64,000 nucleotides of DNA from Suillus spraguei. Taxonomy: Eukaryota > Basidiomycota > Agaricomycetes > Boletales > Suillaceae. Positions 14,190 through 33,260 of the stretch are shown here, piece after piece (positions within the stretch are counted from its first letter, which is position 1; each line of letters opens with the position of its first letter). Both the position numbers and the translations under genes were made by a program. The stretch covers positions 360,576 through 424,575 of the forward strand of contig JABCPU010000012.1 in the NCBI GenBank assembly GCA_016800925.1, written 5' to 3'. The notes under the pieces are model-generated. The model was not told the origin of the DNA. It worked only from the letters and a program-made list of their open reading frames with translations, and made no database searches.

Positions 14190-15110
14190 AGGGTGTAAGG
14201 ACTTTTCTTAAAAGTCGCCTAGATAGACAAATCGTCGCTTTTGTTGGGGATTCTGTGAACAAAACACTGACCTTATGTATGTAGTCGCATCTACCGCAGT
14301 GTGACGAGGAATGATGGCCTGGGAGGCACAGTGCTGGTAACGGGCAGTGTTTTCGTCTCCTGAGTACCCGACATACGGGGAAACCTGAAATAGGCCGCGT
14401 ATCGGTATACTTACTAGCCTGAGTACCAGGTAGTATATCAATCACCACACGACTGTCAATAACAGGGGCCATCAAGACACAGCCCAATTGCAGGTGATAA
14501 GTTCGTTCGCAGAAAAGCCATCAAAGGCTTCAAGGCAACATTCTGATTGGTTTCGCTGTCGCATGCCATCGCATTTACAGAAGCGCGAGTCCACAGCCCT
14601 GAGGCGGGTCCGTTATCACTCGGTATCACAGGAGAGGCAGTTTTTTTAAGACTGCCGACTTTATCGCACGCTGCGATTCGCTCCGTTCGAACTATCTCAG
14701 AATACAGGAACTTTCCAAACAAGATGAGAGCATTTACATCATGGCATGCATCCAGTGTGCTAAAAAATCACCAGTGACGAGGTACATGAAAGCGGAGCCT
14801 GTAGATGTGGACCTGCAGTGGTCTGTCAAAAATTGAAAAATTTTCGATGCCATGCTGCACCCTTGGCAAATGTCGACTTATTTCGGCCAGTGCAGTCTAG
14901 CGAGATTTCAATCACCGTCCGCATCTCCAATGCTCGTTCTTTCCTGGACTGTCGCGGTGATTTTTAGTGCCATCAGCAAACGTGTCGACGGCCCATCTGC
15001 TTGTAGATTGCGCAAAGTTTGTAGCCGCATCATCATGTTTCGGCTCATCACATATTTTTAGCACATCAGATGCGTCAAGGACAGCATCGATGGCTGTGCA
15101 ACCCCTCACT
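14190..15110 (-). other. Unassigned region, possible small multi-exon gene
   Basis: Between the MAP kinase and CBF5, minus-strand frames give plausible protein blocks that I cannot assign: DAVLDASDVLKICDEP (about 15050-15100), an exon after TTTTTTAG at about 14765 reading LDACHDVNALILFGKFLY, and MAPVIDSRVVIDILPGTQ ending at a GTAAGT near 14413. Codon character and the donor suggest a spliced gene, but I could not chain the blocks confidently and recognise no family. It may be a diverged orphan or a pseudogene. 15110-15620 shows nothing further. Confidence 0.25.
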
Positions 15111-15626
15111 CCTCATAATTTGCGAGCAAGTACTATATTGCAACTTAGCATTTGGCCATTCTTCCAATCTTTATCTTACATTGATCGTTACTCCCCTCAC
15201 ATTGATCCTGTGCAGTTTTACTTCGCCGTGAGCTCACAATAATTTAATATTATACCATTACTTGTCGACAACCGATTAAACAAGAGCTGTTGAAATAAGT
15301 ACTGAAGTTTGAGTTGAGGCGTGGGCTCATGGTTTATTTCCGTCAATCTGAGGACGTTACAATCATTTCAAGTTGGTCTAGCCACAAACTGTTGCCAATC
15401 ATTTAAGTACATAGCCATTGAAGTAAGGCACCCGATTTCCTTGTGCAAGGTATAGTACATACCTAGTGCTTACAGCAAGTAGCTCAGTGAGTTCCTCGCC
15501 TTTTTTTGTTGTTACATCTCTAACTGATGACTGGTGCAAAGATAACATAACTCAGCTCAGCCATCATGTCGAACGACCACAGAATACAAGAAATAATATA
15601 TGAAAGCACAGATCTCATCCAAATAC

Positions 15627-17420
15627 CTACTCGTCTGCAGCTGCCATCGACTCCCTAGCTTTTTTCTCTTTTTTGAGCCGTTTCCTCTCGCGTCGAGCTT
15701 CATCATCCTCTTCTTTTCCTTCTTCTTTCTTTTCCTTCTTTTCCTTCTTCCGCTTCTTCCGCTCTGCTTTATCAACATCATCATCCGCTGCAGGTGCTTC
15801 TACCATTGACACATCTGCAATCGATTCAGCTGCCTCCGATTTCCGTTTCCGTTTTTTCTCCTTCTCCTCCTTCTTTGGGGACGTAGCCTCAGCGGCAGGT
15901 TCCGCAACCACCTCCACTTTTTGGGCAGGAGTAGGGGCAATCGTGGAAGGGCCAGATTGCTATAGAAGTGATTAGGACTCTCGAGGTATCTTCACCGAAT
16001 CTCGCATACCTCTCGATTATAGTCCACGTAGTCCTTGCTCCATTCCGCAGGCGTTGATTCAGTCTTCTCACCGTACTTGCCCAGCTTCCCTTCCTTGACC
16101 ATTTTCTTCTTCTGAAGAGCCATGGGTCCAAGACCCCAACGGCGTGGGTAGGTGTCACGTTCCATGATACATCGTTTCACTTTTGCAACAACTCCATGAT
16201 CACAAGTAGCAAGCTCAACTGTCGACATTTGTGCGATAGCCAAAGCTATAGCTTCGCCTGGCCCAAAATATTAGAGGGATACCTGAAGAAGTGACTAATT
16301 TAGCAAACCTTTTGTTGTCATCAATACACTTCCTCGTTAACTGCGATGTCAGCTTCGTAGCGCAAGAGCCCAGGAATCATGAGCTTTGCGCCGTAGCAGA
16401 CTGCATTGACCGCACTGTCTTTCACCACAATGCGCTTATATCCCACGAGCAAGCTTTCCAGAGGCCGGATAACACGGCGCAAGTATGATTCTGCATATGA
16501 TATTAGAATATTTCCTGATGACGCGTGCAGGAACTTGCCATCTCTTGTGTTATCATAAATCCACTGAGCATCCAGAACATCATGCATAGTCACAATGTCA
16601 TCGTTTTCCGACATCGCACCACTCCTTACCCTCCTAAGTTCTTGCATGTGTCCACCCACACCAAGTAAAAGACCGAGGTGAACGCAAAGCGTTCGGATAT
16701 ATGTACCAGCCTCACATGACACCCAAAATACGGCAAGATTACGCTTTTCATCGAACTCCAACAATTTTGACTCGTATATCGTTCGAATACGTAACTGTCG
16801 TTTCACAGCAGATATCAGTGGTGGCCTCTGGAAGAGCGCACCGCTGAGTGTCTGTAATGCCCGAGGGAGGGCAGTGGGATCCGGTAAACTTGAGTGCAAT
16901 CGCAGTACGCATACATATTCCTTGCCTAAACAGCTTTGGTAAAGAGGGTTTTAGCTGAGCACCAATGTGTACTAACCTGCGCCTTGCTGGGACTTGACCA
17001 ATCGCGTAGCGCGGTCAATGCAGACAATCAAGCACCCTGTGACCTTTGGATCAAGCGTACCGCTATGTCCAGTTTTCTCAACACGTAAAATACGCCTTAA
17101 CCAGGCCACAACTTCATGCGATGAAGGGTTGGAAGGTTTGTCAAGATTGATCACACCTGACCTTAAAAGATCTCAGTATTGAGCATAAAGTGCATGTGGG
17201 ATACTCACTTGATGTATGAGACAAGGTCTCGTTTCAATGGACTACTTCCAGACGGTATGGGTGTAAAATGACTGGAGCGAACGAGTAGCTTGTCATAATT
17301 TTTGAGCAGGAGGGGCCATTCTGATGTGTCGAGTTTGGGCTGCGAACTCTCAGATTTTATAGCAAAGTCACCCTGCAGCTGGGCAGAGGCGACTTGCTCG
17401 CGAGTGAGTGTTGAAGTCAT
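15627..17420 (-). CDS. CBF5: CBF5/dyskerin, H/ACA snoRNP pseudouridine synthase
   Basis: This is the catalytic subunit of H/ACA snoRNPs, which converts uridine to pseudouridine in rRNA and supports ribosome biogenesis in the nucleolus. The start is the ATG at 17418-17420. The N-terminal DKC domain leads to [20 protein letters not shown], then the catalytic-Asp motif [26 protein letters not shown] and [10 protein letters not shown] follow in the TruB core, then the PUA domain ([18 protein letters not shown]) and [13 protein letters not shown]. The C-terminus is a long Lys/Glu-rich KKE/KKRK tail typical of dyskerins, ending at 15627. Short introns interrupt it, the first after SYIK. It shares a 215-bp upstream region with the divergent eL22 gene, so two ribosome-biogenesis genes are paired. 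Confidence 0.95.
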
Positions 17421-17635
17421 CGCTCAAAAAGTTTTGGTAGCGATCTAGGACCGTAAGTATCAACTAATTTCTTCGATCAATGTCATGTGAGAAAATATTT
17501 CTCAACTTGAATTGTCGGCATTTTCCAGAAACGTGGTTTGGAACTGTACAGTTACATATATCACAAGCAAATCCAATTTCCTTGATCCATAAACGAACCT
17601 CAAGACTTCAAGTTTCCATCCCTCTCGTTTTCAAG
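17421..17635. promoter_or_regulatory. Shared CBF5/eL22 divergent promoter region
   Basis: Only 215 bp separate the CBF5 and eL22 start codons. This segment must hold both 5' leaders and probably a bidirectional promoter for two ribosome-production genes. I did not identify a specific factor site. Confidence 0.6.
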
Positions 17636-18188
17636 ATGGTCAGTCCCGGCACCGCTTTGCTGAGTTACCTTCTCAGTAGGCTCATGTCTTGCGGACTTCC
17701 GCTTGTTTTGTTCTTTTGTTAGCGCAAACCTGCTGGTGGAAAAGCCCCTGCTGTCAAGCACAAATTTGTGATCGACTACTCTCGCCCAGCAACCGACGGC
17801 GTCTTCGATGGCGCTGACTTCGAAAAGTTCTTGCACGATCGTATCAAGGTCGAGGGCAAGTCTGGTCAGCTCGGTGAAAACGTCAAAATCGTTCGCGATG
17901 GTGAAATATACTTTGTCAATCATTAACTTGTTATATTCTTACCTATTTTGACAGGCAACAGCAAAATCACTGTGACCTCCAACGTCCCTTTCTCAAAACG
18001 CTATCTGAAGTACTTGACGAAGAAGTTCTTGAAGAAAAACACCCTGCGTGACTGGATCCGGGTGGTTGCATCATCGAAGGATGTGTACGAGCTTCGTTTC
18101 TACAACATCGCGTAAGTTATTTTCACTTCTCAAAGCATTCTATCTCACAAGATACAGTCGCGATGGCGAAGAGGAGGACGAAGAGTAA
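17636..18188 (+). CDS. RPL22: 60S ribosomal protein eL22
   Basis: This is a structural protein of the large ribosomal subunit. Four exons are seen: 17636-17638, 17723-17900, 17955-18111 and 18158-18188. The first coding exon holds only the initiator ATG, followed at once by a GTCAGT donor. The mature reading begins [16 protein letters not shown] and continues [51 protein letters not shown] and [13 protein letters not shown]. It ends with the acidic tail DGEEEDEE. Size (about 123 aa) and blocks match fungal eL22. It converges on the DEVH helicase gene, with stop codons about 190 bp apart. Confidence 0.95.
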
Positions 18189-18378
18189 TTTCACCATTCC
18201 ACATGTTTGTTATTAATCGTGTCTTATGGTTATGTCATGACATCCCAAACAATTGTTATGCCCAGTCGCCATCTTGTTCAGCTTCATGTACACCAGTGCG
18301 GGTAAGTACGAGTGCATAGCTTTTAACACGAGCGCAACATGGATACATTAGGTCTACATCGGCGGCCAATAGGCTACA

Positions 18379-21300
18379 TTATGGCAGTTTGATCATCAGC
18401 TTAGTACTATCATCTTCTGTTTCCAATTTGACTTTTCCCAAAGCTGCAGTGGCAAGATCGTACCATAAAACCTGAGATTCTATTAATGGTTTGCCACGGA
18501 GTTGCAGCGCAAGGATCGTGGTCAGGTGTTGCCGAAGAATCTTGAGCGCAACATTGGCTTTGGGGGCGAGCTGATATCTGATTTTCCGATCAATGGTCAA
18601 CATGTTTGAGTGAATCTGGGTATAATGCTATGATGTCGATGTCTTGTCTTCACGTGCAACATTGTACTGACCTTGAATTCACTCTCCCCGCATAGGAGTA
18701 AAATGGCGAGATCGTCAATGGGCCCGGTCTCCCAAGCATACATCTTCTTGGAGTGCCTGTAAACCTTTGTCAGTACTTGTCGCCATCATCATAGTGAGTG
18801 ATTACATGAGTGTGAAGTAAACGAGGTGGTTGACACCAAAGTCAGCGGGCTTCCTGCCAAAGTTAACGGAAGTAGGGTGAAAGGCAGCAGATTGGTTATT
18901 CGATATAGTGCGCATTTGTCCAGAGGAAGAGTCGATCGCTAACACTTTAGGATAAAGTCCCGCAGTGAGAGCCGAGTTGATGAGAGCAATATTAGATCCA
19001 TTGCTATCCAGAAGCGGCGGTACGTTCACGAAGCGCGTGCGGTTGCGACCGAAGCGCGCACTGGATAGGAGCATTAGTAATGTGGGAGGCGTTAGACACT
19101 AGTACATACCGGCTCAGTTCTCGAACGAAACTCCTATCGACAGTGATAAACGAAGAGTCGACTAAGAAACTGTCAAGGACTTCTCAGACAAACGGCGATC
19201 AAGTATCAAAACCATCATACCCTAGGAATTGTTGACGTAACTCCTCGATCTGTTGAAGATTCTGGTGGCTAAGGAAATTAACCCGACAGAACTTGCGCAC
19301 GAAACTGGGATTCTCGGATGCTCTACGCCAACTCGAGAATGCATTGTGGATCGTCAGGAAGTCCGAATTATCTAAATAAAGAAGTAAGTTCATTGTCTTA
19401 TAGTGTATTGCACAACTAACCAATGCGGAACGAACTCTTGGCGCGGTCCGCTTCTTGTTCCATACCCATTGGTACTATGAACGGGGACTTGGAACTCAAA
19501 GCAGCAGCAATTGTTAGCGCAGGGTCCAGACATCGAAACAATACCGCGGTGAGCAAGAATTTCCCTAGATGCACGTCTGTAGGCAACATGCTCAAAAGCC
19601 TACCCATCGGAGTAATGTCTTCTGACGGTGTAAGAGCACGGACCTAAGCAACAGATGCAGAAAGGTAAACATGAGGGTTCTTGTATCGACGAACCTCAAC
19701 TAGTGCTGAGATAGCTCTTTGCACATTGACCGGTGTAGGAGGGTCCAGTGCGCGGGATAACACATCCTCGATGGAGGTACCGATTTTCACCTTCATGATT
19801 TTGATGCGCAGGGCGAGGTCTGATAAACTGAGCCGCATCATCTCTGGCAAAGGATGCTCTGCCAGCTGAGTACGGGGTTTCAGCAAAAGAGACAGCTCGA
19901 GAATACCCAAGCCTTACCAATGTGTCATGACGAATCTTGGTGAACAAGTGGAAACACAATCCATTCTGTACCCGTCCTGCGCGGCCTCTACGCTGAGCAG
20001 CATTACTTTTGGCAACGAAAGTTTCAACCAAACGACTGAGCTGGCGCTTTTCATCAAACCTAAGGGCAGTCAGTGATTGTGAACTCCAAGAGGGATGGTA
20101 CCGACCTCATCTCGCGGTGTTTGCCGGTGTCTATGACACAGGTAATGTCAGGGATAGTAATACCTGTCTCTGCAATGTTGGTCGCTGTGAAGGAGTAATG
20201 AGCAATGATGCTTGGCTTCGAGGAGCAGGTGCAAATAAGAACCTATAACGATTTTACGAACTCCTTGGGGAGGGATGTCAAAGACCGCACTCTGATTTTC
20301 GCTTGACAGCGTGGAATGCAACGGATATAACCTGAAGCTGTTTTCATCCCCAAATGCATGGTGTTCTGTAAGAAGATCATTCATACGCCGAATTTCCCCT
20401 AAACCAGGCATAAAGATTAGAACAGCAGCTGAAAAATATGGTTCTCTTTGTCCTCGAAGCAGAGGCGTTCTAGCAAACGAAGAATCAACTCGTAAGGAAT
20501 CGCGCGCTCGTCAAGAAGATTGACGGTGTTAATCGTTTGATAAGAGTAACGCTTCTCTAGTCTCATGGACTGACTTGAGATCTGCTGTCCGCCATCGACT
20601 AGTGTCTCTTCGTCATCATTGCCGTAAACAGTTTCTTCGTCCCATTCAAACCTGTTCCTGTTCTTGTGGGATTTATCATGTACTGATGAAACATTCGCGG
20701 AAGTGAGCGCATTGCGAGGAAAGTTCAGAAGCTGACTCACAATTAATCGCGTAAGGTGATGTTTCCTGGATGGACCAGTCTGCATACTCTATAGCATCCT
20801 CTACGAAGCGAACATCCACAGGGAAGGTTCGACCTGGGACATGCAATGTGGGGCATCCGTTGAAATAATTAGACAGTTTGTCCGCATCTACAGTAGCCGA
20901 CATGAGAATGATCCTGGGATGCACTTGATCAGTGAGCTGCGTAGGCTAAGGCGGTGTACTGACTTCAAGTCCGACCTCTGGGAGAGAAGAGATTTCAGAA
21001 CAATGAGAAGGAAGTCTGACTCGATGCTGCGTTCATGAACCTGTATAATCAGACGTGTAAGGAGTTCGAGTTTTGGAAATGGTTGTACAAACCTCGTCGA
21101 TGAGGATGTGCTGCAAAATAGTATTAGCTGCGTCTTCGCCCTGATTCATGTTTGCTCACTGTGATCTCATCAAATGCGGTGCCTTGACCGTTGGGGCCTG
21201 TGCCTCCCTCCAGCATGCGAAGCGCGATGCCATTCGTAACAAACGCCAGGCGGGTATTCCGCGTAGTATTGCTTTCTAATCGAATTGAATATCCGACAAG

Positions 21301-23832
21301 TGAGCTTGAAGTTCCAACGGCACCAGCAGAGTCGCCTAGCTCACGAGAAACTCGTTGAGCGAGAGACACCGCTGATATTCGACGTGGCTCTGTGCAGTAT
21401 ATCTTGCAAGGGAGGCCACGAGCCAGTTGATCCTCTAAAATAAATGCAGGAACTTGTGTGGATTTGCCGCTGTAGAACCAGAGGATAAGTAAAGTGTGCC
21501 TTTTAAGAAATAACGTCTTTACCAGCCAGTCTCCCCACTGAGCACGAGGATCTGCGAATGGTCAAGAATGGATAGAATTTCATCTCTATACTTCGCAATA
21601 GGAAGCTGCTTGCGGTGATGCTACAAAAGAGAGTTCGAAAGTGTGGACCAAACTTCACCTCTGGAATGCCACTTACAAGCATTTCTTGATATGCAGGTCG
21701 CATTTGTCGCGCTCTGAAGTCCGCAATGATATGATCAGAGCCGATGTCATTACGAGGCAGAGGTCGAACTGGTGTGGGATCTTTGGCTTCTGTGGTGGGT
21801 CTCGTGTTCTTCGTCAACTAGAAGGTAAGCTCAGTGCGAGAAACAGGTATTCCAATTAGGAACGCTACCATTGGGCGAGCATCGATTTTTCTTTCAACAA
21901 TGTTTCTCATATTCGCCCAAACTTGCCGATTAATCAGATCTTCCCGTGACTTTCTGTTTGTCTCAAGCTCGTCCCATAAATCCCTGAAGACAGGAGGGAG
22001 CAACCGGAACGAGGTATGGTTGGCTAAAGCACCGGAAGACCCGACCGCAAAGCCATCAGTAGCAGGAAACGCAAGAGCGTGTAAAGCAAGCGTTGCGATA
22101 TAGTACTCTGCCTGGATTTCAGTAGGACAGGCAACATCACGCATGTCCCACTCATCCATCTTTTTTCCCTCCCAGTTGACCATAACACATGCGCGTTTCG
22201 CACGACTCGACCCAGAAATAATATTGTAAGTGACCGCGGCGTACCGGTCAACCTTGAATACGAACTCGGCTAAGAGTGTCTTCGGTGTTTTACTGGACCA
22301 GTGCTTGGGTAAGACCATATCCCGCATGCGAATTATGGTCCCTCCCTCTCCAACAATTTCGGAGGGAAGGGTATCCAAAATCTCAAGCATGCCACCGACA
22401 CCCTCCTCGTGTTGGTCAAAGATATCAGGGGTGTCAGACGGCACAGGTATGTCTTGTTTTTCAACACGTGGACCAGTATTGAGCGGCTTTGCCCCTTTGT
22501 TCTCTTGTGTCGCCGACAGCTTTGGACTCGATCCTCGTAATCTTGACTGGAGTAAAAGGGCGTCGACCCTAGCACGTTCTGACCGATACTGCGTTTCTGC
22601 ATCTTTTTCGTCAAAGAAGTAGTGCGACTTCAAAGCCATAAGCTTGTTTTGGAGATGCTGGACCAATACAGGATCATTGTCAACCGCTGGCTTGCCTCTG
22701 GCAGTGAGATCTGTTATCTGCATCTTTATACGGACGTACTCCGCGACTAGGTCGTCTATATCAGGTGAACTGGATCTCGACGGAGAAGACCTCGTCATTT
22801 CAGCGGGAGGAATACCTCGAGATTTCAACAAGTCTACGTCTGAAGTTGACCGTTGCTTCGCCGGCACAAACACCGGAGCATTCGCATCAAGCTTTGATGA
22901 AGTTGTCACTGCTGGAGAAGGTGGTAAGGGGGTGGATGACGGCAGAGGGCTTCTTGGGGTTGGAGACTGAAGCTCTTTACGCTTTCTCCTAGGCACTTTT
23001 GAGTCGTCGAGGTCCTCAGCCACTATTGATATGTAAATCAGAACTACAATTGTAAACTTGACAACAACCATTTCACCTGTCTCTTCAAGTTCGTCTTCCG
23101 CGCAGTGGGTGTAAAGCTGCAATAGTGTAAGCGCAGGCTTGAGGGATAGAGATGAACGAACCCATTCATATGCCTCCTCCAGGTCAACCCCCTGGATTGC
23201 CCTGAGGCATTCATCTACTCTGTCCTGTGAAAAGCCTAGCCTTCTCAGAACTCCATAGGTAATTGCAAGTCGCGTCACTAATTTCTCTTCTGACTCCTCC
23301 AAAAGTTTTTTCTCGCCTGTACAGAACAGTAAGGCGGTTATTGTGACAGCGGGTTACAGAGCACCGACTCACACTCAGGGCTTTCCCAATTTAATTTGAG
23401 GATGTGCTCCACTAGGACAGGATCAATTTGCAACGAAGGCAGTGTCTTGGAGAACCGCCGGTCGACCTCAATAGCCTTGAATAAAGATAAACTGATCAGT
23501 ACGGTTTCATAGCGACTGTAACAACCAGTATCACTTACCTTGATGGTTCTGAGCGTCTCTTTCTCCGTTTTTTCCTGATACTTATCAACAAGGTTTTGCA
23601 GCGACTGTTCTTCGACTTTATCCGGGTCGAAAGAGTGGTCCTGAGGAGCATCGGATTGGACATGAGCAGCTGTGCTGGAGTGCGACACGTCACTTGTTGG
23701 GGGTTCTTCAGCTGCAGTATCGGTGATCGTATCATCTGTGTTTTGTTCGTTTTCAACCACTTTCTTCGGCACTGATGTTGTCGCAAATCCACGCGCAACT
23801 GGTTTGAGCTGCGATTTCTTCTTCTTTGCCAT
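18379..23832 (-). CDS. DEVH-box RNA helicase, DHX29/DHX57-like (YLR419W type)
   Basis: This is a large DExH NTP-dependent RNA helicase. Human DHX29 helps 43S ribosomes scan structured 5'UTRs; S. cerevisiae YLR419W is the nearest budding-yeast type. The ATG at 23832 gives [16 protein letters not shown] (an in-frame upstream extension lacks a better ATG). A UBA-like helix set ([17 protein letters not shown]) and an RWD-like block (about 22.0-22.4 kb) precede the core. Walker A is split by an intron: SGETG joins CGKST at about 21.5 kb. The DEVH box (HILIDE + VHERS) is also split at an intron near 21.05 kb. [13 protein letters not shown] is motif III, and [13 protein letters not shown] is motif VI (about 20.0 kb). 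WH/ratchet and OB-fold regions follow, ending KLMIKLP at 18379. Confidence 0.88.
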
Positions 23833-24325
23833 CTCCACTCCCAGCACAAACGATTTGATTGATCAAGCAGCCCTCTTCGTCTCTCACTCAGCACGATGAT
23901 GTCCTTTCAACGTTGATCGTTGTTCTTTGTAGAGATTGAGAACTTCGAGAGGATATGGGTTTAAATCGCGAATTATCAGATTCAGCAATCAGGCTTATCG
24001 GTGGAGACGAGCGAAGCGTGTACCAGGATATTAATGAAGTTTTGCTGTTCAAATGAAGGTGCATGGGAGCCAGTCGATGTAGATCAATCAAGAGCTAGGC
24101 CTTGCTGTAGCGTACAAAAAGACGTGTAGTATGTGACCGACTTGCAGCAGTTGGATACGTATCTAAGATTTCTCACGCTAATCATGATTCCACATAAATA
24201 ACACAGATTATAAGGACATGCAATAAGTAACTAAATGCCAGACCTACATGGACATATTAATCTACAGAAGTTGGTAATGTGCGTGAACAAAGCAAAGCAA
24301 AGGTAAAAGCAACAATGACAGAAAA

Positions 24326-29989
<5,664 letters not shown>

Positions 29990-30570
29990 AGAGAAACAAA
30001 GTTGTGACAAGTAATATGCAAAGAGAGTAAGAAATAATGAGGCAGTAGCCGGCTTAAGTTTTTGTAAAGACAGGTCGCCTCGTGGGACCAGGAGATTCAA
30101 AGACAATGACGCTGAAGCTAATGCCCGAATAATTCCTCAGAAGCTAAATAATAAAGTGGTGTTCTGGTCGACGTTGGCGGTGATGAGCACAAACCAAGAA
30201 TTTTCGGGTGAAAAAGTGTGAGCTCAGCGTTGATGATGAGGAAGAGTGTTGCTGTGCAGATTACGAGGAGAGACAAGGGAGCGCTGTGACGGGAAGTTGT
30301 ACTGATTTGACGTGGTATATTTCGTTTGCGGTTGGATTTAGCATTCTTGCCTTTTTTGTATTCCCTGTTCCTTCCTTGCTGTTCTTGGCGGACGAGCTTC
30401 TCTCTCCTACAGATCTTCACACCACCCGCAGTAAGCTACGCATCCTTATCGATTTCTGATACGAACTAGTTGCCAACAATTCGTACTGATTGTTTCACTC
30501 GGAATCGTAGTTTACTTTCAACATTCATAATATAAATAAAAGCCGCATCACCATATCATCCGGAATGCGA
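29990..30570. other. Intergenic: INO80 upstream / fumarase downstream
   Basis: This 581-bp gap lies between the INO80 start and the fumarase stop, both on the minus strand. It should hold the INO80 promoter and leader plus the fumarase 3'UTR. I see no coding frame with family similarity. Confidence 0.5.
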
Positions 30571-32704
30571 CTATATGTCATCTGGGTATAACATCAATTC
30601 CGGTCGCACTTTCTCGTCAAACTCTTCGGGTGTCAGGTATCCGAGCGCAACAGTTGCTTCCTTCAGTGTCGTTCCCTCCTTGTGTGCTTTCTTCGCGCAC
30701 TTGGCCACGTCTGCAAAGTACAATCAATTTCGACCGGAATTGTGCGGATTTATATTTAGTACGTACTATCATAGCCAAGGTGGCTGTTCAAAATCGTTGC
30801 AAGCATCAAACTCTCGTTCAAGAGGTGGTTGATACGCTTCTCATTGGCCTCAATGCCAACTACACAATGCTTCGTAAAAGACCGCGAGGCTGATCAAACC
30901 AAGATAAGCGGGTCGACCACGAGTTATCAAGTTATGAAACCTCACCATCAGAAAGAAGGCGAATGCTCTGTAGCACGTTCATGATTATAACCGGTTTGAA
31001 GACGTTGAGCTAATCCGGGAGAACAGTAGATGCATTGAATAACAGATGTGCCGTATATGACGTATAAATACCTCAAATTGTCCGCTGGCTCCAGCAACGC
31101 TAACAGCAGTCTGGTTACCCATAACTTGAGCGGCGACCATTGTTACAGCCTCGCACTGCGTGGGATTAACTTTACCAGGCATGATACTACTACCAGGCTC
31201 GTTTTCGGGCAGGCTTAGTTCACCGAAGCCACAACGAGGGCCAGAACCAAGGAACCTAATGTCATTGGCGATCTTCATCAGGGAGCACGCGATGACATTC
31301 AAAGCACCATGCGTCTCAACCAGGGCGTCATGACTGGCTAGAGCTTCGAACTGCGGATCTTCGTCAGTAGTGAGACGAAAATATCACAATAAATTGCCTT
31401 ACCTTGTTAGGCGCGGTTTGGAACTTCAAGCCTGTAATGGTGGAGATTTCGGCGGCAATTTTGACGTCAAAGCCCTTCTTGGTGTTCAGACCCTGCACGG
31501 CACGTGAGCATGCATCTCTACCCTTTATTTGATGTTAACGGGCTCACTGTGCCAACCGCAGTGCCGCCCTGAGCAAGAAGGCTCAAGCGAGGAATGACAG
31601 ATTGGACACGAGCAATGCCATTATCGATTTGCTGGACATATCCGCTGAATTCTTGACCAAGCGTCAGAGGTGTGGCATCCTAGTAGTGATCAGACAACAT
31701 CCACACCGAAGACCGACTTATTCATACCTGCAAGTGCGTGCGTCCGATTTTGATAATCCCGCTGAAAAGCTCAGCCTTTTCGTTAAGTGCATCCCTGAGT
31801 TGCGTTAGTGCCGGAAGTAATGAGTGATTAATTTCAGTCACAGCAGCGACGTGCATGGCTGTTGGGAAGCTACATGACCTATAAATCCATGCGATCAAGC
31901 ACGATCCATTCAGCCACTCACGTGTCATTACTACTCTGGCTCATGTTGACGTGATCATTCGGATGGACTGGTTTCTTAGACCCAAGTTCACCACCAAGGA
32001 GTTCTATTGCACGATTCGATATGACCTGTTGACCTCGCTAAGTAACACACTAATTAATCGAACATCTGTCATGTTTACCTCGTTGACATTCATATTACTC
32101 TGAGTTCCACTTCCAGTTTGGAAGACAACCAAGGGAAAGTGGTCCATGAGTTTCCCGGAAATGACCTGGAGTAAAGATGAAGATGTTAGCTAAAAGCACA
32201 GATCCTAAGCCTGGGACATAATTTCTCACATCATCAGCAGCCTTCTGAATGGCTTCGCCAACTTTCGGGTCCATACCATAGCTGACATTGACGATGGATG
32301 CAGCCTTCTTCAACACGCCGAAAGCCTTGATCAGAGGAGGTGGTAGTCGTTGCGAGGGGCCACCAATATCAAAGTTTTGTAATGACCTATGGAAAATGTT
32401 CAGTAGTGCACGTATCTCAGACCTGATACATACCGCTGTGTCTGTGCACCCCAATAGCGATCGGCAGGGACTTGGAGCTCACCGAACGTGTCGCGCTCAC
32501 TACGGAAAGCCTGTTTTGACTGAAACAATCATTATTTGCTCCCGCCACATACTTACTGACCTAACTTACCATGACGGATGTTGAGAATAGTCGTTGACGA
32601 GGAATCACATGGAGAAGCTTGAAGTATGACAGAATGAGTGGTATGTCACGTGAGAATTGGAGCGCAGAACTTACTCGGCGGGGAAGCCGAGTGCCGGTGG
32701 TCAT
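30571..32704 (-). CDS. FUM1: Fumarate hydratase (class II fumarase), mitochondrial
   Basis: It catalyses fumarate + water to L-malate in the TCA cycle. The ATG at 32704 gives [10 protein letters not shown], spliced to [16 protein letters not shown], a basic, Ser/Arg-rich mitochondrial presequence. The enzyme body begins [19 protein letters not shown]. Later blocks include [53 protein letters not shown], and the superfamily signature [17 protein letters not shown] with the catalytic serine loop. The C-terminus reads [16 protein letters not shown] and ends DDI at 30571. Many introns keep the frame. Some class II fumarase genes supply both mitochondrial and cytosolic enzyme; nothing here settles that. 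It diverges from PEX11 across 556 bp. Confidence 0.95.
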
Positions 32705-33260
32705 GACTAGCAGCCTTTAGCAGTGATGAAATTGAGCACACCGTACGAGTGGAAGAGGGTAGAAAGTTATGACATTCGCGAGATCATCAGCGCAAAACTT
32801 GCGCGCGGCTTTTGCCGTCCGAAATCACCCGCAAGAAACCCACCGAACTTCAACAGCCTCATTCCCAATGGCTTTCAAGCTTCGAGGCAGGTCTACAGCT
32901 AGACATCCTGGCGCCGCTTTCATCGTTCTAGCGTGATTATCAGTCCATATTTCTTTACTATAAATCGGATGTCATCGCCACGTCTTGCATAGATCTAGGT
33001 GCTCAATAAACAGTTTTATTCATACCTTTCGACATCCTTGAAATGAGACACACCATGGCCCCTTGTCTTGTCTTGCTCTTGTGAAGTTTGATCATATGTA
33101 TGAGGTTGCATTCAAAGCTTCACCGGCGATTGATCGGGTATACGAAAGTAGCGACTTGAAATACACGTGATAATGGCAAGTCTGAGGTCTTCAAATAACA
33201 TTCACCACATCCTCCCTCTTCTCAAGTGTCGAGATCAGTTATTTGTGCTTCCGAGATAGT

